Positions 42,590 to 53,106 of a DNA stretch of 64,000 nt are shown here, piece after piece. How positions within the stretch are numbered: position 1 is the stretch's first letter; each line of letters opens with the position of its first letter. The notes under the pieces were generated by a model that had not been told where the DNA came from, did no database searches, and saw only the letters and a program-made list of their open reading frames with translations. A program made the translations under genes and the position numbers. The stretch comes from Simmondsia chinensis (Eukaryota > Streptophyta > Magnoliopsida > Caryophyllales > Simmondsiaceae): assembly GCA_018398585.1 (NCBI GenBank), contig JAGTTD010000026.1, positions 1,245,001-1,309,000 on the forward strand, read 5' to 3'.

Positions 42590-43087
42590 ATGACTCTTGG
42601 AGAACCGTACGACTACAAATGGTATCCTAACTCGAGTGCTTTAAATCATATAATGCCAAATCTGGGTATTCTCACTAAACTTCTTCCTTACTCTTGTCAT
42701 AAAGGTGTTCTTGTCAGAAATGGAGCATTAGTACCTGTGACAAATGTTGGCTCTATCACTATACCCACGCGTCAGTCTCCACTTAAACTGCCTAATGTCA
42801 TGCTTGTCCCCAATCTCATACATAACTTTTTGTCTATTAAACAACTACATCAGGACAATAACTGTAAGGTTGAATTTGACTCTCGCTTCTTTTGTATTAA
42901 GGACAAGGCTATAAGGACGCCGCTTCTACAAATGCCCAGTAACGGGCCCCTCTATAATTTCTCTCCGCACGATATTGGCTTCATAACAAGCGTCAAAAAC
43001 GACGAATTGTGGAATCAAAGACTAGGGCATTTAGGTAGCACTATTTTTGATACGTTGTTTAAGAAAATCTGGAAAACTTCCTTTTGA
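42590..43087 (+). pseudogene. Copia 2 protease and pre-integrase remnant
   Basis: WYPNSSALNHIMPNLG stands where WYPDSGATNHIT is typical, so the catalytic Asp is Asn and the protease is dead. Then LPNVMLVPNLIHNFLSIKQL and the pre-integrase LWNQRLGHLGSTIFD. The frame ends at 43087. Confidence 0.82.
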
Positions 43088-43616
43088 ACATGTACTGCAT
43101 AACTCTACTATGCCCCTTCAATAATACATTCTGATTTTTGACAATCACCTGTATCCTCCAATTTGGATACAAATACTATGTTTTGTTTATTGATGACTTT
43201 TTATGATTCACATGGCTCTATCCAATTCAGTGCAAATCTAAAATTTACGAAATTTTCACTAATTTCAAATCACTTGTCGAAAACCAATTTAATTTAAAAA
43301 TTAAGATTTTTCAAAGTGATGGAGGAGGTGAATTCGATCACCGGTGCATGAATGCTCTATGCCGCGAATACAGGAATTCATTTTTGACTATCCTGTCTCG
43401 ATACTCCGGAGCAAAATGGCCATGTTTACGTGCAGGATAGTCAAAAATGAATTCCAACATCTAAATTTTACGCGGATTTACCCACACATCACATCCCATG
43501 GCACTCATAAATTTGCCCCCCTGTCTATAGCATGCATTTTTTTAGGCTATGCGGAGAGATACAAAGGATACCGGCGTTTCGACCCTAAAAAACAAACAAA
43601 TCTATACGCCATGTAG
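43088..43616 (+). pseudogene. Copia 2 integrase remnant with inverted duplication
   Basis: FQSDGGGEFD-like sequence near 43312 holds the second catalytic Asp, followed by a PEQNG-like stretch near 43410. The expected downstream domain is then replaced by a 23 bp reverse copy of 43373-43395 at 43433-43455, and coding resumes at HKFAPLSIACIFLGY. The DDE Glu region is lost. Confidence 0.75.
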
Positions 43617-44160
43617 TATTTGATGAATCCCTCTTCGCCAATAACAATCTAATTAGTACTATTGTGTCTAGCTCTGATGTCATAATTTCCCAACCTTTAA
43701 TTGTCCATACTCACTCACAATTAGGGTCCCATGGTCCTCCCTTCTTACCACGTCGTCCGATCTTCTTTACTAACGACAGGCCGCTGCCCCCAGACCCGCC
43801 CCTTGCTCGGCCTCCCTTCCCAGTCCTGGGTGGGTCTTCCACTGCCGAGCTAGCTTGCCCACCGGCAAATGCCAGGACTGGCTCAGTCCACGACTCTCCC
43901 CAATCTGCCAAACCCAACATCACCCCATCTCTCACAGAATCCACAGCTCCAGCCTCCCCACCCTCGCCTGAACCACCTACCTAAAACCCAATTGACCTTT
44001 GGTCTAACCACTCCCATACAGATCGATTAAGTCCCAACTCTAGGTCGAGTCTTATGTCTTCACCCCCCCCCCCCCCCCCCCCCCGGCCGTAAACAGTACG
44101 CCGTGCCCCCAGGTCCAACAGTGTCCCTTATAGCCTAGTTTAAACACTCACCCAATGCGG
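43617..44160 (+). pseudogene. Copia 2 Pro-rich linker with C22 run
   Basis: Pro/Ser-rich open stretch 43664-43984 corresponds to the linker between integrase and reverse transcriptase. 44063-44084 is a run of 22 C. The antisense open frame here is an artefact of composition. Confidence 0.6.
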
Positions 44161-45395
44161 ACCAAGCTTAAAGATGGCATGCGTAAAACGAAGTACCCAC
44201 TTTCACTCTCCTCCATTGCCATAGTTCAGGAGCTCACTTGCTACTTACAATCTATGATGGATGAATTTAATACTCTTATTCTCAACCACACCACGTAGGA
44301 TTTAGTTCCATATGACCCTTCGAAAAACCTTGTAGGCAGTACATGGAAATATAAAGTTAAGTACAAAGCGGATGGTTTTGTTGAAAGGTTTAAGGCACAC
44401 CTTATGGCTCAAGGGTTTCATCAACGTGAAGGCCTTGACTATAAGGCGGCCTGTAGCCCATGGTTAAACCCTCCACCATACGCTTGATACTTACTCTTGC
44501 GATTATATACAACTGGCCCATTCAAAAGTTGATGTTAAAATGTGTTCCTACATGATTTCCTTAATGAAGAAGTTTACATTAAACAGCCACAAGAGTTCAT
44601 ACCTCCCAAATACCCTAGCCACGAATGTCGACTACAGAAGGCGTTATATGGTCTTAAATAGGCACCCCGAGCATGGTTCCAACATTTTAGTACGTTTTTA
44701 CTTAGTCTTGGCTTTGTCTGTTTTCATGCTGACCCCTCTCTATTCATTCATAAAACCAACTCTCACCTTACATGCCTACTATTGTACGTTGATGACATAA
44801 TCTTGACGGGCATTGAATCTTCCCATCTTAATAATTTTATTAACTCTCTGTCAACCTAGTTTGCAATGAAAGACCTTGGCCCATTACAAGAAGGACCCAC
44901 ACAGAATGAATGGGAAAATCGAAAATTGGGAAGAAGAAAGGATTTTTTAGTTAGACGGATGGAATTAGCGAAACATTATATTCGAACAAATATAGAACCA
45001 GAATGGATGGTTTATATATATATATATACACACACAGTAGACCTTCTTACCAAACATGATATCTATGAAGCCAAACTAGTCAAAACACCCCTCCCAACTC
45101 GAGAACACCTCACCATGAGTGATGGGGAACCTCTCAAGGATCCCACTGAGTATAGGAGTGTTGTAGGAGCCCCACAATACCTGACTATGACTCGTCCTAA
45201 TACATGTTATGCTATCAACCTTATCTCACAGTTCATGCATGCCCCCCGTACCCCTCATTGGCAAGCAGTTAAACACATTCTTCAGTATCTTAAATCCACC
45301 CCCGATCATGGACTCCACATCACTCCTGTTCACATGATCCCTGTCACTGCATTTGCTGATGCTGATTGGGATGGTTGCCCTGATACTCCCTGATC
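44160..45395 (+). pseudogene. Copia 2 reverse transcriptase remnant with plastid insert
   Basis: MMDEFNTLILNHTT, GSTWKYKVKYKADG, MAQGFHQREGLDY, ALYGLK-stop-APRAW and YVDD (44785-44796) are reverse transcriptase motifs over several frames. At 44866 MKDLGPL is followed not by the usual HYFLGIEV segment but by a plastid rpoC1 piece, after which [30 protein letters not shown] and [12 protein letters not shown] return in the same frame. Confidence 0.82.
44887..45014 (+). pseudogene. rpoC1: Plastid-derived rpoC1 fragment (NUPT)
   Basis: Translates to [18 protein letters not shown], then [16 protein letters not shown] and IEPEWMV, which I recognise as the N-terminal part of the chloroplast RNA polymerase beta' subunit (usual form [15 protein letters not shown]). 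About 128 bp, in frame with the surrounding Copia remnant, followed by a (TA)n(CA)n run at 45015-45042. Best read as plastid DNA captured as filler at a break; it is not a functional gene. Confidence 0.85.
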
Positions 45396-45818
45396 CCGCT
45401 ACGAGATACGCTGTTTGCCTTGGTCTCAACCTTATCTCATGTAGAGTCGAGAAACGGGCCACGGTCTCCAAATCTACCATGGAATCAAAAATACAGGGTT
45501 GTTGCTTAAGCCATCGCAGAAAGTGACTGGATCTGATATCTGATGAGAGACCTTGGTCTACGTCACCCAGGATCGATAACAGTTTACTGTGACAATGTCT
45601 CTGCCTCTTACCTCACAACCAACCTCGTATCCAACAATCGCAGCAAACTTGTTGACGATGACTTGCACTATGTCCAGGAAAAGGTGCTCAAAGGAGATCT
45701 TCAAGTTTGTTACACTCCCACGGTGAAACAAATTACTGACATCCTCACAAAAGGATTGCCCTCTGATCAGCTTCTATACAAGTCCAATCTTTGCATGCTG
45801 CCACCCCGCTCAAATTGA
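45396..45818 (+). pseudogene. Copia 2 RNase H C-terminal remnant
   Basis: After a broken stretch, 45543-45818 reads MRDLGLRHPGSITVYCDNVS, then LHYVQEKVLKGD and ITDILTKGLPSDQLL: the Copia RNase H end. The TGA is followed by polypurine AATTGAGGAGGCC just before the 3' LTR. Confidence 0.85.
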
Positions 45819-45825
45819 GGAGGCC

Positions 45826-46003
45826 AATTAGAATAAACTCTAAAACCTTCCTAGACTAGGGTTTCTCTACTTTACTATTCTACTCTTTGACTTATGTAAG
45901 CTACAAGAGTATGATTGTCTTTGTATTGCTTGATGCATGTCTATATAAAGGCCTCTTATTTTCCTCATTATGCATTTAATAATAGAGTTGTTTTATATTC
46001 ATA
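45826..46003 (+). repeat. 3' LTR of Copia element 2
   Basis: Diverged partner of 40831-41007, with TGTCTATATAAAGG retained. A solo copy of the same family is at 53481-53651. Confidence 0.85.
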
Positions 46004-46142
46004 CTATTAGCCTAACGAACCGAGCCAAGTCGAGTATCGGACACAATAAAACTTTATTGAACCGAGCTTAATAATCCTTTTCGAGCTTGAGTTTGAATGG
46101 GATGCTTGGCTTGACTCGGCTTGTTTACGCCCTAACCTGGGA

Positions 46143-46783
46143 TTTGCATAAAAATAGTTTCCGTACCCCAATACTCCGATTTTTTTTTATTTTTTTTTAA
46201 ATATTTCCATTTAGATGTAAATCTCAACGGATCAATTTTAATTTTTAAAAAAAATGTAAAAATAAGGATCTCGTATAGTACCATATGCAACTAAGCACAG
46301 TCTACAAGTTGTAGTATTCTGTTGAATAATTATTTTAATACTTGTTTTATGTAATGAAAACTTAAAACTATAAAAGAGTATTTGGTCAAATTTTAACGAC
46401 TCAAAACGAAGTGATACTGCCTCTATATGTTTCATTATTCGTGATCATTATGAAAAAATGCTCTTTACCGACTCGAGAGAGTTGAGTCAAGCCTATTATT
46501 CTTCTAGGTGAGTTATTATGGGCTCGTACGTAACTCTAACGGATATCCTAACTATCATTAATGATATTCACCTTATTAATCAGCAGTGCATCTAGGTCAC
46601 TTTTAATCACTGTTACCGCAAAGCAAATAGACCAGCAGATTGCGTAAAGGACTTGGGATAAGGGGGTCTAGCTTTTCTGTATGGCATAACCCACCAATCA
46701 GAGCCCTTTTTTCAGCCATTTGTGCTGATGTTTTAGCCATTTCCATCCATCGTGGACGTTTCTAAAACAGTTTGTCTTTATCG
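46143..46783. other. Unannotated stretch
   Basis: AT-rich; no element boundary recognised. Confidence 0.4.
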
Positions 46784-46802
46784 TTTTAATATAAATAAAT
46801 AA

Positions 46803-47020
46803 AAAGCAACATTCCCAGTGCCCCAAGGACTCTCGCCAAAGCAGGGTGTAGGGGGTGGATGTACACAGCTTTCCCCCTGTTTCCGAGATCGCCCCAATCT
46901 GAGGGGTGCAACACGAAGACTTCCCAGGAGGTCACCTATTTTGATACTACTCTCGCCCAAGCGCGCTTAACTTCGAAGTTCTAATGAGATCCGATGATTA
47001 TATGTTGGTACCCTCTTAGA
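46803..47020 (-). mobile_element. 5S-headed SINE copy E
   Basis: Minus-strand copy: TCTAAGAGGGTACCAACA, GAAGTTAAGCGCGCTTGGGC, GTGACCTCCTGGGAAGTC, GTGTTGCACCCCTC, then a body with a short internal deletion ending GGGCACTGGGAATGTTGC. 19 bp flanks TTTTAATATAAATAAATAA (46784-46802) and TTTTAAAATAAATAAATAA (47021-47039), one mismatch. Confidence 0.88.
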
Positions 47021-47039
47021 TTTTAAAATAAATAAATAA

Positions 47040-48330
47040 GTATTAAATAATTATTTTTAACAATTTAATATTTTCAATTAAATTAAATACTTAAGTACAA
47101 GATACTTGTTGCCTAATCTGACTAAACACCTGGCAAATCCATCATTATTAGCAGATAATTAACCCTTTTTTAGTTTGTAGGACTTGACCCACCTTGCCAC
47201 GTGTCCTTCACGTGGACGACCAAGTTTTGTACTATTTTAATCACATGCATATAATATAAAGTCGGTAAAACGTTGGTCCCATTCTGATTTGTAGTTTAGG
47301 AGGAGCAAAACATGGATTAGTTGTTACGGTGTTTCCTTATGTGTTTAGTTTCTGTCAAACTTTTAAATAACTGGTGAGTTTTGGGGAGGCTCTGTTAAAG
47401 TTGATGAAGAATCCTTATACATGAGTCATTTAGGTCGGGCAAATATTTTGTTGGAAATAGAACAACTTCTTCTATCTAAGAGATTATCTCTATGGTGGTT
47501 TATTTTTAATTAGTTGGGTAAGATCATCAAGCGTACCTTGGAGATATTCTGCAATAACAAAACAGTTAAAATAACATCGAATGAAAGAAAGAAAATGAGA
47601 AAATCGAAACCCCTGAACTAAAGTAAATCAGGAGTGCAACATGGCCAAAGCCAGGCAAAGGCCGAGTAGCTTTGCCCATGGCGCAGAACTGGGGAAGCTA
47701 CCTAGGGATGGAACGGATGAGCATATGGGCAATGAACATTTTTGATCTAGATTTATAAATAGCGGTGGAGGTCAGTGTGCTAGGATATTTCATGCAATGG
47801 TAGATGGAGATATAAGTATCGCCAACTAGAGCTTGGAGACAAAAAGGTGACTCTCAATTTTACCTTGTTGATGATGCAAGTCAGATCTGGATTTGAATTC
47901 TAGAAAATCATGGTGGTTGATGATTGTGATCACTCTATATTGGTTAAGGAAGAAGTTCTTGATGAACAAGCCATATAACCTGTTCTTGTCGGCATTGTAG
48001 ATTTAGTAAGCCATAGTTTTTGCATCTTCGTGGACATGGTTATAGATGTCTTTAGTGGCAGTTGTTGAGCAAAAGGGCTGAACTTTGGAGAAGCAACCAT
48101 TCGATAATATAGCGTTGGGTTTCACTCTCTCTTTAAGGCATGAGGCGAAGGTGAGGAGTTTGATATTTGTGTCAGGACGGACATTTTGGTAGATCCATCT
48201 GTAGTTATTAATCGGGTTGTGGAAGGACAGACTACAGGCCATCATCACCCTTCCCCGCCTTTGGGCCAAGGCCAGACATACCACAAACAACTCAAGCAAC
48301 CGTTTGGAACCCCCTAATTTTAGAAGTCGT
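47040..48330. other. Unannotated stretch with unidentified open frame
   Basis: A minus-strand frame 48299-48003 (98 codons) contains NYRWIYQNVRPDTNIKLL but matches nothing I know, and neighbouring sequence is interrupted by stops. Not called as a gene. Confidence 0.3.
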
Positions 48331-48397
48331 AAATTTCAAAATGTTATTATATATGAAGGCCCCATTTGAAAATGTTGCTTAATACCCCAAGAATATC

Positions 48398-48634
48398 ATG
48401 GACCAATGTGGCCATTCTAATGAAGATGTGGATTCTGGGCCCTTATACTCTCTGAGTTTCAGTCCAGATGCAGCTTTTGATGGTCCTGATAATGAAGAGT
48501 GCTCTTGCCAAATAACTGTTAATGACAAGGCTGAACAAGTAAAGGCTTGTAGGGGTGCTAGAACTAGAAAGAAAAAGAAAAATCAAAAGGTGTTTAGCCA
48601 GTTTAACTTCATTACCCTTCAGCTAAATCTATAA
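48398..48634 (+). other. Unidentified open frame, 78 codons
   Basis: Begins MDQCGHSNEDVDSGPLYSL and includes the basic patch ARTRKKKKNQK. Similar low-bias sequence continues in broken frames to about 48830. It looks like decayed coding sequence, possibly a LINE ORF or gene fragment, but no family is recognised. It directly precedes the tail element at 48861. Confidence 0.25.
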
Positions 48635-48860
48635 AAGATCAAAGAGTTAGGAACAAGTGTGATAAAAAGCCAAACACTTGCCTCCAGAGCTTCTCAGATA
48701 CAGGATTCTACAGAAGGATGTGCAGCCGAGTCCCAGTTGTCTGTAGTTAATGAGTTCAAGTCGGTAAAAGCTAGGAAAACTTGAGATGTCCATTCTATGT
48801 TGGAGGTCAGGTGCGAAAGAGACCAAAAGAGGATAATTAGGGAAATCACTTTGTCAGACA

Positions 48861-49115
48861 TATCCTTTGATTTCTACTTGATATGGCTTGCTTGAGTTTG
48901 TTGTTTTGCTAGCTGTGTATTTCATCCTACTCATGCTTTGATTCTTTCCTGCTACCAGGTCACATGCTTTATGCTGCGGACCAACCTCTCAGGTTGGGGG
49001 TCCTCAGAAACAGCCTCTCTTCAGGGTATCCCCTGAAGGGGAAAGGCTGCGTACATCTACCCCCCAAGACCCTGCTTGTGCGGGACCCCTTTGCAGGCAC
49101 TGGGTTTGTTGTTGT
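48861..49115 (+). mobile_element. SINE or truncated RTE copy with Au-like tail
   Basis: Identical 13 bp flanks ACTTTGTCAGACA at 48848-48860 and 49116-49128. The head (48861-48985) is pyrimidine-rich and not 5S-like; it resembles, loosely, the 3' UTR of the RTE LINE. The tail reads GGTTGGGGGTCCTCAGAAAC, AAGGCTGCGTACATCTACC and GGCACTGGGTTTGTTGTTGT. Confidence 0.85.
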
Positions 49116-49128
49116 ACTTTGTCAGACA

Positions 49129-49629
49129 AAAATTTAGAGTAACGTTATTGACATGATAAAAACTTAATAATTTTCTAAACAATGCATAAATTTTCAGTCA
49201 TTAAATTATAGGTGATGGTAAGTGGGGACTTTGAAATGGCCCGGAACCAATCACAAGGAGTGGACCCACTCCTATTATTAGCTTGTTTTTACATTTTTGT
49301 TTTCATTCTTTCAACCGTCTACGGCTATGTTTGATTATAACTGTTATCATTTAATATTTAGTTGATGGAAATTTATTTGATAAAATTAGATGTCGAAGTT
49401 GGTGGATGGATCATTATAGAATAATAAATAAAATTTGATTATATAGAGTTTGAAAAGTTAAAAGTTAAATTGTTTAGCTTTTAAAAAGTTATTTTTCAAA
49501 AGCTAAACACTATAAAAAATGCTAACAATAAACTTTTTACCCAACAGTATTATTAGCTGTTTGACTTATCAAAAAGTTAAAAGCTTTAAAAAATGCTATG
49601 AGAAATTGTAAAATTATATATCAAAAAGG
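49129..49629. other. Unannotated AT-rich stretch
   Basis: 49445-49600 has repeated AAAAGTTAAAAG(C/T) phrases that may be fold-back arms; not resolved. Confidence 0.35.
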
Positions 49630-50060
49630 TTTTTTTTTTATATAAAAAAATATCTAAATTTTAAAAGTTATCTAGATTTTTTAATTTTTAATTTCACACC
49701 TAGATTTTCTAAAATTTTAAATGTCACACCTAAATATGACGCCATTAATATTTGTTAGTTTTTGCAACGTTCTATTTTAGAAAAGTTTTTAAAACAAATA
49801 TATAAATTTTTAAATGTTTAAATATTTTAAAAATTTTGAAATTATTTTAAATATAAATTCTAATTTTGCTATTGTTTTCTCTTTTAGTTTCAGAATGCCA
49901 TGCTGGCAAAAACTAATAGATGCTAACGAGCGCCACATTAAGGTGTAATATTAAAAAATTTTAAAAAATTTAGGTGTAGCATTGAAAAATTAGAAAATAC
50001 AGGTGCTCTTTTTGAAATTGTGCCTAAAATTTATGTGATTTTCAATTTTAAAAAAAACTA
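49630..50060. mobile_element. Fold-back element, relative of 8105-8879
   Basis: TTCACACCTAGATTTTCTAAA at the left and TTTAGGTGTAGCATTGAAAAA at the right, with AAAACTAATAGATGCTAACG inside, mirror the arms of 8105-8879. Target duplication not found. Confidence 0.6.
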
Positions 50061-50641
50061 GTAAAAAATGTTGAATAATATTATTACCAAAGCAAAATTG
50101 TTATTTGCAAGACAACTATATGGCTCTCATTTTTTATAAGTTATGTTTTTTCCCTGATAATAACTACTCTGAAAATGTGCAATTTATTAATCCTTTTTTC
50201 CAAGAAGTAAGAAGTATTCCCCTATTATTATATAGTAAATAATATAATATAAAATTATTAAGTTCGAAAAATAATATTAAATGTTTTTTTATAAGTTAAT
50301 AAATTTTTATCATGTATTTTTGACGTAAGGTTGAATATATTTATTTATTACTTTATAATATTAATCTTAAATAATTGAACGAGCAAGAAAATAAATATAG
50401 AGATTGTACAATAAAATTCACCCATACATAAATGTGAATATCAAGGCCAAAATATACGATTATCATTTTGATTAAATTTTTAAGTTTTTTTTTTTTTTTC
50501 CTTTTTTTTGGACTTTACGAATATAAGTTTTTGATTTTTTTTTTTTTTTTCAAAAAGCACCCTGACTTTAAAGGTTTTTTCAAACAGTCACATCTCCGTC
50601 AAACCTGTTGAGTTTTTCCGCTAAAACATTATGTGATACGC
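50061..50641. other. Unannotated AT-rich stretch
   Basis: Several T-runs near 50490-50550; nothing recognised. Confidence 0.4.
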
Positions 50642-50655
50642 ATATGACTTGATTA

Positions 50656-50767
50656 AGACTCTTTAGGGTCTCACCCTAAAAGGGTAAGGCTGCGTACATC
50701 CTACCCCCTCTAGACTCTGCTTACGCGGGAGCCCACTAAGCACTGGGAATGTTGTTGTTGTTGTTGT
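50656..50767 (+). mobile_element. Au-like tail copy, strongly 5'-truncated
   Basis: 112 bp: GACTCTTTAGGGTCTCACCC, GGTAAGGCTGCGTACATCC, ACGCGGGAGCCC, CACTGGGAATGTTGTTGTTG. Identical 14 bp flanks ATATGACTTGATTA at 50642-50655 and 50768-50781. Confidence 0.88.
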
Positions 50768-50781
50768 ATATGACTTGATTA

Positions 50782-51625
50782 GGAGTTGTAGTTACATGAT
50801 TAATAGATAACAAATGACCATTGTCGCTGCTAATTAATTAAGAATGCTTAACATATCATTGACACTGTAAAATTGCAAACTATCACTTGGTTTCAAACAA
50901 TTATGTGTCCAACTGACATTGCCATACACCAGTACATGGAGGACCGCTGTAGATTGATTTGCAATTCCATTCCCAAACCAAGACAAATGACCATTGTCGC
51001 TGCTAATTAATTAAGATTACTTTACTTAGCTCATGTTGCCTCTTCCAACTCATGATTTTCTTTTGAGATTTCTTCTTATTTCTTTATTTGCTCGTTATTA
51101 TTATAGAGATTCTCTCTATACTGCTCTTAATCATCCCAAAAGAAAAAGAAAAAAAAAAAAAGAATGCTTAACAAATTAATTAACAAACCAAAGTATAAAA
51201 AAATTTAAAAAAATAAAAGATATTTCAGCTTTCTTTTTTCCTTATTTTCTTGTCATTCTCAACAGTGAAAATATACGGAGTGAGTTATATTTAGTAACAA
51301 AAATTGAGTTGAGTTATGTGCAACAACAAAAGTTCGGGGGGTTATTTGATAAAATTAAAAGTACATGAGACGAGTTATGTTTAATTGCAATGTTTAGGAG
51401 CTGTATTATATACAATTAAAAACATCGAGGACTTTTTTATTTAATAAGAAAATTGATGAGGTGTCGTTATATTTGTAACCAATTTTTTCAAATTATAAAG
51501 TTTGAATTTAGTAAGGTAAAGAGAAGACCACGTGAGAGTTGTTGAAATTATAGCAAGTATGAAAACGTGTAGGAGTCTAGGCCTATCACATTTTTCGGAT
51601 ACCAATAGCATTTGCACGAGGGGTC
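50782..51625. other. Unannotated stretch with internal direct repeat and LINE-like tail
   Basis: ACAAATGACCATTGTCGCTG followed by CTAATTAATTAAGA occurs at about 50808 and again at about 50982, an internal duplication. 51020-51160 resembles the pyrimidine-rich tail at 26040-26310. Confidence 0.5.
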
Positions 51626-51715
51626 GTGTTAGATTATAAAACCAATTCTCGACCTTTACACATCAGCTTAAGCTTTTGAGACTGTTAGTTTCTTGAAATG
51701 GTATTAGAGCTTATA
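51626..51715 (+). repeat. TRIM LTR and primer-site fragment, plus strand
   Basis: GTGTTAGATTATAAAACC, CATCAGCTTAAGCTTTTGAG, TTTCTTGAAATGGTATTAGAGC: LTR and adjacent primer-binding site of the TRIM family seen at 951-1214. Confidence 0.55.
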
Positions 51716-51719
51716 CGAG

Positions 51720-52160
51720 CCAAAATGGGATTTGCTGTACAGAAGGACGCCATCTCATTAGTTCTCACTCGCCCGGGTTGATGCCGCCAAGTATCCTACT
51801 CGCCTATCCAAGGACACGTCAGGCTCCCAACTCGCCAAGTCATCATCTCGCCTAGTCGGGGGAGCCACGGCACCTGTACGCCACTCCATCTTCCGTTAGG
51901 CTGATGATCCGCCATCTCTCGGTCAGCCCCGTCTTCAATCAACCAAGTCCCTGCCCTAGATAGTTTAGTTAGATATTTTGTATTGCTTCCCTATAAATAG
52001 GATTAGGTAGTTCATTACAGATATGCTAAGTATTGATGATGATGTATTCTCTCTGTCTCTTTTTTTTTGGTAAATTATTCTCTCTGTCTCTCCTAATTCT
52101 CTCTATGTCTTCTCCTCTTTCTTTATTGTCAATATAATATAATCCTTATGTTTAATGCTT
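51720..52160 (+). mobile_element. LTR-like promoter region (unresolved)
   Basis: A GC-richer stretch (TCGCCTAGTCGGGGG...) followed by TTCCCTATAAATAGGATTAG (TATA near 51992) and a CT-rich leader. It looks like an LTR U3-R, but no ends or coding part could be found. Confidence 0.4.
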
Positions 52161-52315
52161 GCTTTGAGTGTTTATGTTATTGGATTGGATTTGTGAGCTA
52201 GATCGATCTTGTTTAGTATCAAGGGCCTTGTTGATCAAGAGGCCATGAGTTTGAATCTCAAAAGCCCCACTTTCAATAAAAAAAATTTAAATACAAGGTA
52301 TAAGGTGAGCATGTT

Positions 52316-53016
52316 GTCACGCACCACCAATATTATAGTACTTTTTATTTTTGATAATGTACTCGAAGGCCCTAGAATATACTAGGCCTTCCTTATTTTT
52401 ACTTAGATGCGTATATGTAACGAAGGGGTGTGTCGCTTGACACGTTGGGTCATGTCCCTGGGCCCTTGACAAGGTCCAGGCGCCTACCTTGACAGTGTGG
52501 GGTCGCGTCCCTGGGCCCTTGACAAGGACTGGGCATGATACTTGACACGGGCGCCCATGCCCCTTCCCAAAGGTCACGACCCTGACATGAGGAGACATGT
52601 CCCATGGACCTTTGACACAGTCCATGGACACGGTCAGCCCCAAGGGGCAGTGTTCCAATTTTGTTCATTTAATGTTCATGTACTTAGCCTAGATTCATGT
52701 ATTTACTTAATAGTCATGTCCCTAAGCCATGAGCCGTGCCCCTAGGAAATTCCACACGGTTCATGCATATTGTAAGCCTCTTTTGAGTATATATAATCAA
52801 GTGATGGCAATTGCCACGGGTGTCCAAACTCACCCAAACGTGTGAACCTTCTATATTTGTGTCCCTAATTTTGTTGTCCCTTTAACACTTTGTTGCCTTA
52901 ATTCCGCATATACATAGCCTTCGGGTTATCGGGAAGCCTGACTTGACGAGATACTTTCGGAGTGAAGTTAAGTGGCGCACGGGCTTGACAAGGGTGTCAA
53001 AAACCGTCCCGTGACA
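52316..53016 (+). mobile_element. Gypsy-type solo LTR, TGTCACG...CGTGACA
   Basis: 701 bp with inverted ends TGTCACG and CGTGACA, flanked by ATGT on both sides (52312-52315 and 53017-53020). TATATATAA at 52788-52796 and downstream leader give + orientation. U3 contains repeats of about 51 bp (52448-52498 and 52499-52549) sharing GTCCCTGGGCCCTTGACAAG. Confidence 0.72.
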
Positions 53017-53106
53017 ATGTATACTATTCATTCTTGTTTTTTGTGCTCCCACCTTCTCTCCTTGATCTCATACTCAAGGACAAGGATAAATTCTGTATAT
53101 TATATA

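Larger units (their letters stand above)
40831..46003 (+). mobile_element. Ty1/Copia retrotransposon 2, old, TA...TA ends
   Basis: LTRs 40831-41007 and 45826-46003 (about 177 bp), clearly diverged. Identical flanking CTATT at 40826-40830 and 46004-46008. LTR ends are TATTAGA...TTCATA rather than TG...CA. Gag, protease, integrase, reverse transcriptase and RNase H remnants are in Copia order, but full of stops, frameshifts, a deletion, an inverted duplication in the integrase region and a plastid DNA patch in the reverse transcriptase region. Confidence 0.88.
40102..46134. mobile_element. Composite GAGCC-rich hAT-like region hosting Copia element 2
   Basis: Left end (T)GAGGGTGTAAATGAACCG; right end CTTGTTTACGCCCTA. 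A second left-end-like sequence (TAGGAGGGGTTTAAAC) starts at 40408, so two copies may be joined. Flanks ACGGGGGT (40095-40102) and ACCTGGGA (46135-46142) agree at only 5 of 8, so the outer boundaries are uncertain. Copia element 2 sits between 40831 and 46003. Confidence 0.55.

Noticed and set aside
43711..43944. Antisense Gly/Pro-rich open frame
   Set aside because: Mirror of the Pro-rich Copia linker on the other strand; composition artefact.
44887..45014. Functional or transferred rpoC1 gene
   Set aside because: Only about 128 bp of a roughly 2 kb gene, embedded in a dead retrotransposon.
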